Shown here one piece after another: positions 17,106 to 25,742 of a DNA stretch of 34,283 nucleotides (its first letter is position 1; every line of letters starts with the position of its first letter). The DNA lies in NCBI GenBank assembly GCA_947452985.1, contig CANGEU010000003.1, forward strand, positions 1 to 34,283. Reading direction: 5' to 3'. A program made the translations under genes and the position numbers. The notes under the pieces are model-generated. The model ran no database searches. It saw only the letters and a list, made by a program, of their open reading frames with translations, and had not been told where the DNA came from. This DNA comes from Micrococcales bacterium. GTDB taxonomy: Bacteria; Actinomycetota; Actinomycetes; Actinomycetales; Microbacteriaceae.

Positions 17106-17927
17106 ATGACCAATCTTTTAGATGATCCAAAGGCTGACCCATTTGAGGTTGCCGCAATTGCTGCCGCCAAAATTGCTGAACTTACCGGTGTTGCTAAACA
17201 TGACATCGCGCTGACCCTAGGCTCCGGCTGGGCGAAGGCTGCCGATCTGATTGGCGAAACCGTGGCCACCATTGACGCCACCGAGGTTCCTGGTTTTTCG
17301 AAGCCGGTAGTTGAGGGTCACGTTGCCACCATTCGCTCAATCCTTTTGCCGAGCGGTAAGCACGCTCTCGTGCTCGGTGCTCGCACCCACTATTACGAAG
17401 GTCACGGCGTTCGTCGCGTTGTGCACGGTGTTCGCACCGCTGCTGCTGCTGGCGTTTCCGTCATGGTTCTAACCAACGGTGCCGGTGGCATTAAGGAGTC
17501 TTGGAAACCAGGCACCCCAGTGCTAATCAGCGACCACATCAATTTCACGTCTACGTCTTCAATCGAAGGCGCCAACTTCGTTGACCTCACCGACGCCTAC
17601 AGCCCAAGACTTCGTGACCTAGCCCGCAGTGTTGACTCGACCCTGGACGAGGGCGTTTACATGCAGTTCCGCGGACCTCACTACGAGACACCGGCCGAGG
17701 TTCAGATGGCTAAGGGAATGGGCGCTCACTTGGTTGGAATGTCGACCGCGTTGGAAACCATCGCGGCTCGCGAGGCCGGCATGGAGGTGCTGGGCTTTTC
17801 ACTTATGACCAACTTGGCTGCCGGAATTCAGGACCACCCACTTTCACACCTAGAGGTTTTGGAAGCTGGCCGTGAAGCGGAACCTCGCATTAGCGCCCTG
17901 CTTGCCGAGATTGTTGGACGCATCTAA
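17106..17927 (+). CDS. Purine-nucleoside phosphorylase (trimeric class)
   Basis: The enzyme splits purine nucleosides with phosphate to free base and (deoxy)ribose-1-phosphate in salvage. At 273 residues it is of normal trimeric PNP size. Motifs: LGSGWAKAADLI for phosphate, YYEGHGVRRVVHGVR, the signature region LTNGAGGIKESWKPG, SDHINFT, GPHYETPAEVQMAKGMGAHLVGMS-like sequence with the base-binding glutamate, and FSLMTNLAAG with the base-binding asparagine. The phosphosugar mutase starts right after its stop and may handle the sugar phosphate made here. A leaderless promoter fits the ATG. Confidence 0.94.
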   Translation: MTNLLDDPKADPFEVAAIAAAKIAELTGVAKHDIALTLGSGWAKAADLIGETVATIDATEVPGFSKPVVEGHVATIRSILLPSGKHALVLGARTHYYEGHGVRRVVHGVRTAAAAGVSVMVLTNGAGGIKESWKPGTPVLISDHINFTSTSSIEGANFVDLTDAYSPRLRDLARSVDSTLDEGVYMQFRGPHYETPAEVQMAKGMGAHLVGMSTALETIAAREAGMEVLGFSLMTNLAAGIQDHPLSHLEVLEAGREAEPRISALLAEIVGRI

Positions 17928-19520
17928 ATGTCTTTTCTGGAACAGGCAAAGTCCTGGCTTGCTCAGGACCCTGATCCGATTACTCGCGCGCAGCTTGAGA
18001 AACTGATTGATTCTGCAAACGAAGACGAATTGCAAAAGGCATTCGAGCCGCGTATCGCTTTTGGCACTGCCGGTTTGCGCGGTGAACTTGGCGCGGGTTC
18101 GGCCAGAATGAACCGCGTGCTGGTGGCCCAGGCCGCCAGGGGAATTGCCGACTACCTGCTCGAGCGCGAAGATTTCCCTTCGGTGGTAATTGGCTACGAC
18201 GGTCGAATTAACTCCGACGTTTTTGCCACCGACAGTGCCGAAATCTTGGCCGGCGCCGGAGTTCGCGTGACCCTATTTGATACCTTCGTGCCAACACCGG
18301 TGCTTTCGCACTCGGTAAAGTTTGGTGGTTTTTCGGCCGGCATCATGGTTACCGCCAGCCACAACCCGCCGAACGATAACGGCTACAAGGTTTACCTCGG
18401 CGGCGACTTTGGCGGCAGCCAAATCATTTCGCCGATTGACCGCGACATCGAGGCCAAGATTTCTGCGGTTGCCGAAACTTTCACGTTTGCGGAGCTACCA
18501 AAGTCTTCGAATTTCACGGTTGGGGGTAACGATCTTCGTGAGGGTTACTACGCGTCGACTTTGAAACTTGTTGAAAGCCACACCTTCAATAACCGTCTCA
18601 AAGTGGTTTACACCGCGATGCACGGAGTTGGCCTGGACACCTTGAACGAAATCCTGCGACGCGCGGAAGCTAACATTCCGGTTCCGGTCACCGAACAGGT
18701 TCAGCCAGATGGAACTTTCCCAACCACTCCGTTCCCAAACCCTGAAGAGCCAGGTGCAATGGATTTGGCATTCGCAAAGGCTCGCGCGGTTGGCGCCGAT
18801 CTGATTATTGCCACCGACCCAGACGCCGACCGACTGGCGATTGGCATTCCAAGCCCTAGCGGTTTCACCCGCCTGGCCGGCGACGAAGTTGGGCTGATTT
18901 TGGCTCACGAAATCGCAAGTCGCTCCGGGGCTCACGGCGTGATGGCGAACTCGATTGTGTCTTCGAGTTGTCTGGCTCGAGTAGCCAAGGCCCACAACCT
19001 GAGATACCAGCAAACGCTGACCGGCTTCAAATGGATCATGCAGGTGCCAGAGTTACTCTTTGGTTATGAGGAAGCACTTGGCTACGCGGTTGACCCGAGC
19101 CACACCCCCGACAAAGACGGCATCTCGGCGGCGCTCATGGCTCTTTACATCGCCGATCGCCTAAGCATTCAGGGAAAGTCCTTGGGTGCCCACCTTGCCG
19201 AGCTGAAGGCTAAATACGACTATCGCCCAACCGCTCAGGTGAGTGTTCGCGTGGAGAGCAAGGCAGCGGTTCGCGAGATTCTGGACCGACTTATCGCTTC
19301 CCCACCAACCGAGCTTCAGGGAAATGCCATCGTTGTTGAAGATCTCTCCAAGCCAACCGGAACTCTTCCTCCAACGGACGGTCTGAAATTGCACGTTGCT
19401 AATGGCGACTGGGTTATTTTGAGACCTTCGGGAACCGAAGCCAAGTTCAAGGCCTATATCGAAACTTCTGAACAAAACCTCGAAGCCCTAAAGGCTGAGG
19501 TCGGAAAACTTCTCGTTTAG
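17928..19520 (+). CDS. Phosphosugar mutase (phosphoglucomutase/phosphomannomutase family)
   Basis: This is a 530-residue alpha-D-phosphohexomutase family enzyme that moves phosphate between C1 and C6 (or C5 of pentoses). Four domains are indicated by the substrate-entry segment AFGTAGLRGELGAG, the phosphoserine loop VTASHNPPNDNGYK, the magnesium loop ATDPDADRLAIG, the sugar-specificity loop GYEEALGYAVD and the phosphate-binding loop RPSGTEAKFKAY. It directly follows PNP without a gap. In this long subgroup the enzyme may act on ribose-1-phosphate (phosphopentomutase-like), which the PNP neighbour supports, but hexose activity is equally possible. Its end overlaps the convergent PTS IIB gene by 4 bp. 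Confidence 0.9.
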   Translation: MSFLEQAKSWLAQDPDPITRAQLEKLIDSANEDELQKAFEPRIAFGTAGLRGELGAGSARMNRVLVAQAARGIADYLLEREDFPSVVIGYDGRINSDVFATDSAEILAGAGVRVTLFDTFVPTPVLSHSVKFGGFSAGIMVTASHNPPNDNGYKVYLGGDFGGSQIISPIDRDIEAKISAVAETFTFAELPKSSNFTVGGNDLREGYYASTLKLVESHTFNNRLKVVYTAMHGVGLDTLNEILRRAEANIPVPVTEQVQPDGTFPTTPFPNPEEPGAMDLAFAKARAVGADLIIATDPDADRLAIGIPSPSGFTRLAGDEVGLILAHEIASRSGAHGVMANSIVSSSCLARVAKAHNLRYQQTLTGFKWIMQVPELLFGYEEALGYAVDPSHTPDKDGISAALMALYIADRLSIQGKSLGAHLAELKAKYDYRPTAQVSVRVESKAAVREILDRLIASPPTELQGNAIVVEDLSKPTGTLPPTDGLKLHVANGDWVILRPSGTEAKFKAYIETSEQNLEALKAEVGKLLV

Positions 19521-19792
19521 AGCAGAGCCTTGGCTAAAGCCTTTTTGATTTCGTCGATGTCAATCACGTGGCGAATTGGAATGATTTCGGCGTTAATTCC
19601 ACCAAGAATTGGAACCAACTCTTCGGTGGTCATCACAATGTTTGCAAGCGCCCCAATTTGGCGAGCCTCGGCAACACCCACGGCCTCAACAGTGGCACCC
19701 TCGTAATCGAGAGCCACTAGGGCTTTCTCGATGTTGTTTTTTAGGATGACACTGGTTCCGTAGCCGAGACCACACACTGCAACGATTCGCAT
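19517..19792 (-). CDS. PTS system IIB component (ascorbate/lactose-like)
   Basis: This is a 91-residue single-domain IIB protein. The phosphorylated cysteine sits in the N-terminal loop VAVCGLGYGTS, as in UlaB-like IIB proteins, followed by the usual four-strand alpha/beta fold. It accepts phosphate from a IIA and passes it to the sugar at the IIC membrane channel. I set the start at the ATG at 19792, which has GGGAGA upstream; the open frame reaches 19852 but only by running into the IIA gene. No IIC gene is present here: the next gene is the convergent phosphosugar mutase. Confidence 0.86.
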   Translation of the reverse strand: MRIVAVCGLGYGTSVILKNNIEKALVALDYEGATVEAVGVAEARQIGALANIVMTTEELVPILGGINAEIIPIRHVIDIDEIKKALAKALL

Positions 19793-19796
19793 CAGG

Positions 19797-20222
19797 CTAT
19801 TCTCCCAGAACCCCGGAGAGCAATTGTTCGATTTGGGCGCTATTGCGCGCATTTAGCAGGGTGTTCCTAGTTTGTTCATCGGAAAGCAACTCGGCTAGAC
19901 GTCCAAGCGATTCAATATGGCTTTCGTGTTCTTTGGCTGCCATTGCAAAAACGCAGGTAACCATTTTCCCCGAACCGAAATCGACCGGATTTTCTAGGAC
20001 AACCAGCGAGATTGAATTTTCTAGGACGATTTCACCCGGCGCCGCGTGAGCCAACGCGAATCCATCGATGAGCACAATGTACGGGCCTAGCTCTTCGACG
20101 ACGCGAACCATGGCGTCGATGTATTCGACTCTTACGTGACCGGCTTCAACCAGCAGACCACCGGCTGCGGCAATTGCTTCTTGCCAAGTTTCTGCGGAAA
20201 CCCCAACCCGAACTAGGGTCAC
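19797..20222 (-). CDS. PTS system IIA component (mannitol/fructose-type fold)
   Basis: This is a 141-residue IIA protein with the active-site histidine in FALAHAAPGEIV and the family segment YIDAMVRVVEELGPYIVL. It would receive phosphate from HPr and donate it to the IIB encoded next, 4 bp downstream. The GTG start overlaps the last base of the adenosine deaminase stop. The link to a deaminase rather than a sugar operon is of note; similar clusters in related bacteria usually carry a IIC too, which is not seen here. Confidence 0.88.
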   Translation of the reverse strand: MTLVRVGVSAETWQEAIAAAGGLLVEAGHVRVEYIDAMVRVVEELGPYIVLIDGFALAHAAPGEIVLENSISLVVLENPVDFGSGKMVTCVFAMAAKEHESHIESLGRLAELLSDEQTRNTLLNARNSAQIEQLLSGVLGE

Positions 20223-21304
20223 TACTTGCGAGCCTTCGCGAAGCCTTCTTGGATCAGTTCCATGAGTTCTTCTCGTGCATCCAGCGTTTGGAAACAGGCT
20301 TCGGCTGCGTTTAGCTGAAGCTGCTCTAGGTCGTCTAGGTCGAACTCGAAGTGTTCCACCAGTTGCTCTAGTTCGTGGGTTACCGAGGTGCCGCTCATAA
20401 GACGGTTGTCTGGGCTGATGGTCACGCGGAAGCCGAGGTCGAACAGGATTGCTACAGGGTGATCAACATACTCGTCGCCGAGGTCGGCAATTGCACCGGT
20501 CTGCATGTTCGAAGTTGGGCAAAGTTCCAACGCAATCTGGCGGAAGTGAACCCACTCGGCAACTTCACCGAGTTGCACGTAGTCGCGGCCATCTTCTTCG
20601 CGCATCAGGAGGTCTTGATAAATGCGAACACCGTGACCTAGGCGAAGAGTGCGGCCTGCCACAATCGCGTCGCGAATGCTCTCAACGCCGTCTGCTTCAC
20701 CGGCGTGAACCGTGGTTGGGAACATGTTCTCGGCGAGATAGTCGAAAGCTTCCTTGTGGTTGCTGGCTGGGAAACCCGCCTCGGCTCCGGCAATGTCGAA
20801 ACCAACCACACCGTTGTCGCGGTGGCGGACCGCAAGTTCGGCAATCTCTAGTCCGCGGTTATTGTGACGCATCGCGGTAACGAGCTGACCGGTGCGAATG
20901 TAACCGCCTGCAGCCTCGACCGCTTCGACACCTTCGTCGAGGCCATCTTGGACAGCGTCCACGACCTCGTCGAGCGAAAGACCGCGCGCCAGGTGCTGCT
21001 CTGGTGCCCAACGAATTTCGCCGTAAATCACGCCGTCCTTGTGAAGGTCTTCCACGAATTCGCGAGCCACACGGGTTAGACCGTGCTTGGTCTGCATGAC
21101 CGCGGTGGTGATGTCAAAGGTCTTTAGGTACTCAACCAGTGAGCCAGAGTTAGCCGACTCCAGGAACCACTGGTTTAGGTCGCGAGCGTTGGTAGCAGGA
21201 AGCTCAAGACCAATCTCTTCTGCCAACTCGATGATGGTCTGCGGGCGCAAACCACCGTCTAGGTGATCGTGCAATGAGATCTTTGGAAGTTTTCTGATGT
21301 CCAT
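20222..21304 (-). CDS. Adenosine deaminase
   Basis: The enzyme converts adenosine or deoxyadenosine to inosine and ammonia, feeding PNP. The 360-residue protein shows the zinc ligands in LHDHLDGGLRP near the N-terminus, then GFDIAGAEAGFP, the third zinc histidine and catalytic glutamate region TVHAGEADG, LGHGVRIYQD, ELCPTSNMQTGA and SPDNRLMSGTSVTHE with the last zinc aspartate. I chose the ATG at 21304 because AGGAGC lies 5-6 nt upstream and the family begins here. The open frame runs upstream to 21631, but that part overlaps the lipoprotein gene in another frame and is non-coding. The gene is in line with the lipoprotein and PTS genes. Confidence 0.94.
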   Translation of the reverse strand: MDIRKLPKISLHDHLDGGLRPQTIIELAEEIGLELPATNARDLNQWFLESANSGSLVEYLKTFDITTAVMQTKHGLTRVAREFVEDLHKDGVIYGEIRWAPEQHLARGLSLDEVVDAVQDGLDEGVEAVEAAGGYIRTGQLVTAMRHNNRGLEIAELAVRHRDNGVVGFDIAGAEAGFPASNHKEAFDYLAENMFPTTVHAGEADGVESIRDAIVAGRTLRLGHGVRIYQDLLMREEDGRDYVQLGEVAEWVHFRQIALELCPTSNMQTGAIADLGDEYVDHPVAILFDLGFRVTISPDNRLMSGTSVTHELEQLVEHFEFDLDDLEQLQLNAAEACFQTLDAREELMELIQEGFAKARK

Positions 21305-21312
21305 GTTTGCTC

Positions 21313-22299
21313 CTACTTGAGAGTTGCCTCGTAGTCGGCGACTACGGTTTGAAGTTTCGTGAGGGTTTGCGCGTTGATGCCAATTTCGCGTTCTGGGGAA
21401 AGTGCAAGTAAACCGTTTCCATAGGTTGCGGTCACCGAGCCGAGATTTCCACCAATGAAGTCGCCCTCCAAATCGGAAGCCACAACTTCCATGATTTTGG
21501 TTCCCAGCTGCGGAACGACGGTGGTTGCAATTTTGCTTTTCACGCTCTCGAAGCGAGAGTCGAGGTAGTTGTCTCGGCCGTAACCGATGTAGGCACTTAC
21601 CGAATCGGTGGCGGCAAATATATTGGCACAACCACCAATTAGCTGCACGTCTGGCAATTCAGTTTCAGAAGTGACCAAACTCCCAACGCGCGCGTCCACC
21701 TTGGTGGTGACCTCATTTTCAGCGTCGAAACGGGAGACACCAAGCTTGGCTCCACTCAGGAGAGTTTCCCCGATTTCCGAACCGCAGCCCAACGAAACAT
21801 AGTGAAGCTTTGAAAGATCGGCGGCGAGGTAGCCAGAAATGATTCCCACTTCGTAAAGGTCAACGCCATACGAAACCAGGTTGTCCAAGTTGGCTGCCGA
21901 AATTTTTGGCTCGGCTTTCTCAGAAACGTAAATGAAGTTCACGGTTGGGTTGGCGTAAGCCACTCCCGCCATACCAGGGCCAAATCCGGATCCTGCGACC
22001 ACAACTAAATTGCAGCCAGCCTTTGAGAGTTTCTTGACTCCGGTGGTCAACTTAGTTGCCGGCACTTCTAGGTCGGTGCGCTGAATTCCGTAGGTCACTG
22101 CCGCTTGGTTCAACGAGTACTGAGAAACATCAGCCAAAGTGGCGTCAGTCGATGCGCTTTGCGAGAGCACGCAACCGCGGTAATCGACTTGAGAGATGGG
22201 AGCGGCATTTGGCAATTCGGCACATCCCGCGAGCGCAAACGTGGCAACAGAAATCCAAGCGATTAGAGACGCTTTGCGGCGGGAGGAATTTTCTGGCAC
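21313..22299 (-). CDS. BMP-family substrate-binding lipoprotein (diverged)
   Basis: This is a 328-residue lipoprotein: a signal peptide with the lipobox LAGC (cysteine near residue 26) anchors it outside the membrane. The body resembles Bmp/PnrA periplasmic-binding proteins, which deliver nucleosides to ABC importers. The conserved segments are weak (VVVAGSGFGPGMAGVAYANP; GIISGYLAADLSKLHYVSLG; LLSGAKLG). No ABC ATPase or permease gene follows; the adenosine deaminase comes next after 8 bp. The GTG start at 22299 lies 7 nt after a TAAACT box, a leaderless arrangement. Nucleoside binding is an inference from family and neighbours. Confidence 0.72.
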   Translation of the reverse strand: MPENSSRRKASLIAWISVATFALAGCAELPNAAPISQVDYRGCVLSQSASTDATLADVSQYSLNQAAVTYGIQRTDLEVPATKLTTGVKKLSKAGCNLVVVAGSGFGPGMAGVAYANPTVNFIYVSEKAEPKISAANLDNLVSYGVDLYEVGIISGYLAADLSKLHYVSLGCGSEIGETLLSGAKLGVSRFDAENEVTTKVDARVGSLVTSETELPDVQLIGGCANIFAATDSVSAYIGYGRDNYLDSRFESVKSKIATTVVPQLGTKIMEVVASDLEGDFIGGNLGSVTATYGNGLLALSPEREIGINAQTLTKLQTVVADYEATLK

Positions 22300-22306
22300 A
22301 GTGCCA
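22294..22306. promoter_or_regulatory. 13-bp palindrome at the lipoprotein start, possible operator
   Basis: TGGCAC-A-GTGCCA is a perfect inverted repeat centred on 22300, which is the predicted transcription start of the lipoprotein gene, between its -10 box (22307-22312) and its GTG. A repressor bound here would block the leaderless promoter. It may also be a chance palindrome. Confidence 0.3.
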
Positions 22307-22312
22307 AGTTTA
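22307..22312 (-). promoter_or_regulatory. Leaderless -10 box for the lipoprotein gene
   Basis: TAAACT on the minus strand lies 7 nt before the GTG at 22299. No ribosome binding site is visible. Confidence 0.5.
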
Positions 22313-22348
22313 AGCCCAAGCAGACCCAGTTCGCTTTCCTTACAGGGT

Positions 22349-22394
22349 TAGAATTAGAACCGTCGCTTCAGAGTTGAAACATCAGGAGGCATCG
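22349..22394 (+). promoter_or_regulatory. sdh promoter -10 box and ribosome binding site
   Basis: TAGAAT at 22349-22354 is a good -10 box without a clear -35. It gives a leader of about 33 nt that ends in a strong AGGAGG (22384-22389) four bases before the sdhC GTG. Unlike most promoters in this window, it makes a leadered mRNA. Confidence 0.55.
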
Positions 22395-22786
22395 TGCCAA
22401 CCAAGCCAACCGGAACCCTCTATAGAGGAAAGACCGGCATGTGGTCGTGGGTTTTACACCGCATCACAGGTTTATCCATCTTCTTTTTCCTACTTGTACA
22501 CACCCTAGACACCGCGCTGGTACGTCTAGACCCTGCTGCGTACAACGAGGTAATCGCCACCTACAAGACCCCAATTATCGGTGTAGCCGAGCTTGGTCTA
22601 GTTGTGGCTATCTTGTTCCACGCCCTAAACGGTGTGCGCATCATCCTGATCGACTTCTGGCGCAAGGGTGCCAAGTACCAGAACGTCATGTTCTGGATTG
22701 TGGTTGCAGTCGCCTTCGTGCTGTTCCTAGGTTTCGCGCCGCGTCACATCATGCACATTCTTGAATACATCCAGGCAGGTAAGTAA
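22394..22786 (+). CDS. sdhC: Succinate dehydrogenase cytochrome b556 subunit
   Basis: This is a membrane anchor of complex II; with SdhD it binds quinone and haem. The 130-residue protein has three membrane helices. The first follows RGKTGMWSWVLHRITGLSIF, where the serine, arginine and histidine are typical of the quinone/haem site, and the last is preceded by LFHALNGVRIILIDF with the haem-ligand-type histidine. The GTG start has a strong AGGAGG. The stop overlaps the sdhD ATG (TAATG). It is the first gene of sdhCDAB. Confidence 0.94.
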   Translation: MPTKPTGTLYRGKTGMWSWVLHRITGLSIFFFLLVHTLDTALVRLDPAAYNEVIATYKTPIIGVAELGLVVAILFHALNGVRIILIDFWRKGAKYQNVMFWIVVAVAFVLFLGFAPRHIMHILEYIQAGK

Positions 22787-23220
22787 TGGTTACCATCGAA
22801 ACTCCTCGTAGCCCACGCAACCGCAAGTCGGCTAACCGCGAAAAGTGGGCTTGGCTGTTCATGCGTGCTTCAGGTGTGGTCCTGATCGTTCTGATTTTCG
22901 GCCACCTGTTCATCAACCTGTTTACCGGTGATGGAATCAAGGCAATCGACTTCGCTTTCGTTGCTGGAAAGTGGGCCAACCCGTTCTGGCAGGTTTGGGA
23001 CACCCTGATGCTCTGGCTCGCCCTAATCCACGGCACCAACGGTATGCGTACCCTGGTCAACGACTACGCCGAGCGCGAAGGATGGCGAAAGAGCTTGAAC
23101 TTCTCACTCTGGACGATTTGCATTTTGCTAATCGTGCTCGGAACCCTGGTCACCACCACCTTCGATCCATGTCCAGACACCAGCGTTGTTTCGGCATTGC
23201 CACAGTTCTGCAGCAAGTAA
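22786..23220 (+). CDS. sdhD: Succinate dehydrogenase hydrophobic membrane anchor subunit
   Basis: This is the second membrane anchor of complex II, 144 residues, with three helices. The N-terminal tail is basic (RSPRNRKSANREKWAWLFMR), the first helix carries FGHLFINLFTG with a conserved histidine, and the region LALIHGTNGMRTLVNDY matches the family haem and quinone segment. It is coupled to sdhC by the TAATG overlap. SdhA starts 15 bp after its stop. Confidence 0.92.
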   Translation: MVTIETPRSPRNRKSANREKWAWLFMRASGVVLIVLIFGHLFINLFTGDGIKAIDFAFVAGKWANPFWQVWDTLMLWLALIHGTNGMRTLVNDYAEREGWRKSLNFSLWTICILLIVLGTLVTTTFDPCPDTSVVSALPQFCSK

Positions 23221-23235
23221 ATAGAAGAGAAAAAA

Positions 23236-24990
23236 TTGAGCAAACCTAAGGTTCACAACCACCAGTACGACGTAGTAATCGTGGGAGCCGGTGGCGCAGG
23301 TATGCGTGCCGCCATTGAGGCTGGCCCACACGCCAAAACTGCGGTTATCTCCAAGCTTTTCCCAACCCGTTCACACACCGGTGCTGCTCAGGGTGGTATG
23401 GCTGCCGCTTTGGCCAACGTTGAAGAAGACAGCTGGGAATGGCACACCTTCGACACCGTTAAGGGTGGCGACTACCTTGTCGACCAGGACGCAGCCGAAA
23501 TCCTTGCCAAGGAATCGGTTCAGGCGGTAATCGACCTAGAGAACATGGGTCTACCGTTCAACCGCACCCCAGACGGCAAGATTGACCAGCGACGCTTCGG
23601 TGGCCACACCCGCGACCACGGTAAGGCTCCGGTTCGTCGCAGTTGCTACGCAGCCGACCGCACCGGTCACATGATTCTTCAGACCCTTTACCAAAACTGT
23701 GTAAAGCTCGGCATCGAGTTCTACAACGAGTTCTACGTGCTCGACCTAGTAATGAACACTGTCGACGGCGAAGAGCGTCCTAGTGCCGTTGTTGCTTACG
23801 AACTAGCCACCGGCGAGATTCACATCTTCCAGGGCAAGTCGATCATCTTTGCAACCGGCGGTTTCGGAAAGATCTTCAAGACCACCTCAAACGCGCACAC
23901 CCTTACTGGCGACGGCGTTGGCATCATCTGGCGCAAGGGTCTTCCTCTCGAAGACATGGAGTTCTACCAGTTCCACCCAACCGGTCTAGCCGGTCTAGGC
24001 ATCCTGCTTTCTGAGGCTGCTCGCGGTGAGGGTGGAATCTTGCGTAACGCTTCTGGCGAGCGCTTCATGGAACGTTACGCACCAACCATCAAGGACCTGG
24101 CTCCTCGAGACATGGTTGCCCGAGCAATGGCCAACGAGGTTCGTGAAGGTCGCGGCGCTGGTCCGCACAAAGACTATGTTCTGCTTGACCTAACCCACCT
24201 TCCACCAGAGGTCATCGACGCCAAGCTTCCAGACATCACCGAGTTCGCTCGCACCTACCTTGGTGTTGAGCCTTACACCGAGCCAGTACCGGTTTTCCCA
24301 ACCGCGCACTACGCTATGGGTGGTATCCCAACCAACATCAAGGCCGAGGTTCTTCGCAACAACAAGAAGGTTGTTCCAGGCCTTTACGCCGCTGGCGAGT
24401 GTGCCTGTGTGAGTGTTCACGGCGCCAACCGTCTCGGTACCAACTCGCTGCTAGACATCAACGTCTTCGGTAAGCGTGCCGGTATCGCAGCCGTTGAATA
24501 CGCCAAGACTGCAAAGCACGTTCCAGTTCCTAAAGACGCCGCTAAGGGTGTTCTCGACCTACTAGAAGAGATGCAAAACTCAACCGGTACCGAGAAGATA
24601 GCCGTGCTTCGCAAGGAACTTCAGGACACCATGGACAAGAACGCTCAGGTATACCGCACCGAAGAGTCACTCGATGAGGCCCTAGCCGTTATCGCGAACC
24701 TTCGTAAGCGTTACAAGAACATCCAGGTTCAAGACAAGGGCTCGCGTTTCAACACCGACCTACTAGAAGCCATCGAGCTTGGCTTCCTGTTCGACCTTGC
24801 CGAAGTTCTCGTAGTCACCTCGAAGGAGCGTCGCGAAAGCCGCGGCGGTCACTTCCGCGAAGACTACCCAACCCGTAACGACGAGAAGTTCATGGTTCAC
24901 TCCATGGCTTACAAGAACGGTTCCAAGATCAAGATCGACTGGAAACCAGTTGTCATCACCAACTACCCACCGATGGAGCGTAAGTACTAA
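23236..24990 (+). CDS. sdhA: Succinate dehydrogenase flavoprotein subunit
   Basis: This is the catalytic subunit that oxidises succinate to fumarate in the TCA cycle. The 584-residue protein shows the FAD fold [17 protein letters not shown], the covalent-FAD histidine in [16 protein letters not shown], the substrate region [19 protein letters not shown], the active-site arginine segment [12 protein letters not shown], and [11 protein letters not shown]. The start is a TTG preceded by AGAAGAG; the first residues [16 protein letters not shown] lead straight into the family. The stop overlaps the sdhB ATG. Confidence 0.96.
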   Translation: MSKPKVHNHQYDVVIVGAGGAGMRAAIEAGPHAKTAVISKLFPTRSHTGAAQGGMAAALANVEEDSWEWHTFDTVKGGDYLVDQDAAEILAKESVQAVIDLENMGLPFNRTPDGKIDQRRFGGHTRDHGKAPVRRSCYAADRTGHMILQTLYQNCVKLGIEFYNEFYVLDLVMNTVDGEERPSAVVAYELATGEIHIFQGKSIIFATGGFGKIFKTTSNAHTLTGDGVGIIWRKGLPLEDMEFYQFHPTGLAGLGILLSEAARGEGGILRNASGERFMERYAPTIKDLAPRDMVARAMANEVREGRGAGPHKDYVLLDLTHLPPEVIDAKLPDITEFARTYLGVEPYTEPVPVFPTAHYAMGGIPTNIKAEVLRNNKKVVPGLYAAGECACVSVHGANRLGTNSLLDINVFGKRAGIAAVEYAKTAKHVPVPKDAAKGVLDLLEEMQNSTGTEKIAVLRKELQDTMDKNAQVYRTEESLDEALAVIANLRKRYKNIQVQDKGSRFNTDLLEAIELGFLFDLAEVLVVTSKERRESRGGHFREDYPTRNDEKFMVHSMAYKNGSKIKIDWKPVVITNYPPMERKY

Positions 24991-25739
24991 TGTCTACCGC
25001 TGTAGCTGAAAACACTGAGATTGGCGTAGTTCCAAGTTTCACCGTCACCCTGTTCGTTCGCCGCTTCAACAAGGAAGACGGACTGGAAGCACGTTGGGAA
25101 GACTTCGACGTCACCGTTCACGGCACCGACCGAGTTCTAGACGCCCTTCACAAGATCAAGTGGGAAGTCGATGGGTCCTTAAGTTTCCGTCGTAGCTGTG
25201 CTCACGGTGTTTGTGGCTCGGATGCCATGCGCATCAATGGCCGTAACCGCCTTGCCTGCAAGACCCTGATCAAAGACCTCGACATCACTCAGCCAATCTA
25301 CGTTGAGCCAATCAAGGGTCTTGAAGTTGAGAAGGACCTCATCGTCAACATGGAGCCGTTCTACCAGGCTTTCCGCGACGTCAAGCCGTTCCTAATTGCT
25401 AGCGACAAGCCTGAGAAAGAACGCCTTCAGAGCCCTGAAGACCGCGAGCGCTTCGACATGGGCACCAAGTGCATCCTTTGCGCTGCCTGTACCTCAAGTT
25501 GCCCAGTCTTCTGGACCGACGGTCAGTACTTCGGCCCAGCCGCGATCGTCAACGCTCACCGCTTCATCTTTGACTCCCGCGACGAAGGCAGCGAAGTTCG
25601 CCTAGACATTCTGAACGACAAAGAGGGTGTGTGGCGCTGCCGCACCACCTTCAACTGCACCGAGGCTTGCCCTCGAGGCATTGAAGTTACCCGTCTAATC
25701 GCAGAGGTAAAGCAAGCCATTCTTCGCGGCAAGCCGTAA
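24990..25739 (+). CDS. sdhB: Succinate dehydrogenase iron-sulphur subunit
   Basis: This subunit carries electrons from FAD to quinone through three clusters. In the 249-residue protein the [2Fe-2S] ligands are in RRSCAHGVCGSDAMRINGRN followed by LACKTL; the third ligand position is an aspartate, as in E. coli SdhB. The [4Fe-4S] cluster is in CILCAACTSSCPVFW and the [3Fe-4S] cluster in CRTTFNCTEACPRGIEVTR. The ATG overlaps the sdhA stop. The first CotH gene begins only 3 bp after its stop, so the sdh transcript may continue into it. Confidence 0.96.
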   Translation: MSTAVAENTEIGVVPSFTVTLFVRRFNKEDGLEARWEDFDVTVHGTDRVLDALHKIKWEVDGSLSFRRSCAHGVCGSDAMRINGRNRLACKTLIKDLDITQPIYVEPIKGLEVEKDLIVNMEPFYQAFRDVKPFLIASDKPEKERLQSPEDRERFDMGTKCILCAACTSSCPVFWTDGQYFGPAAIVNAHRFIFDSRDEGSEVRLDILNDKEGVWRCRTTFNCTEACPRGIEVTRLIAEVKQAILRGKP

Positions 25740-25742
25740 CCC

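Noticed and set aside
20222-21631. Long open frame that would add about 109 residues to the adenosine deaminase N-terminus
   Set aside because: The extra part overlaps the lipoprotein gene in another frame, is arginine-rich shadow sequence, and the ATG at 21304 has a good ribosome binding site at the family's N-terminus.
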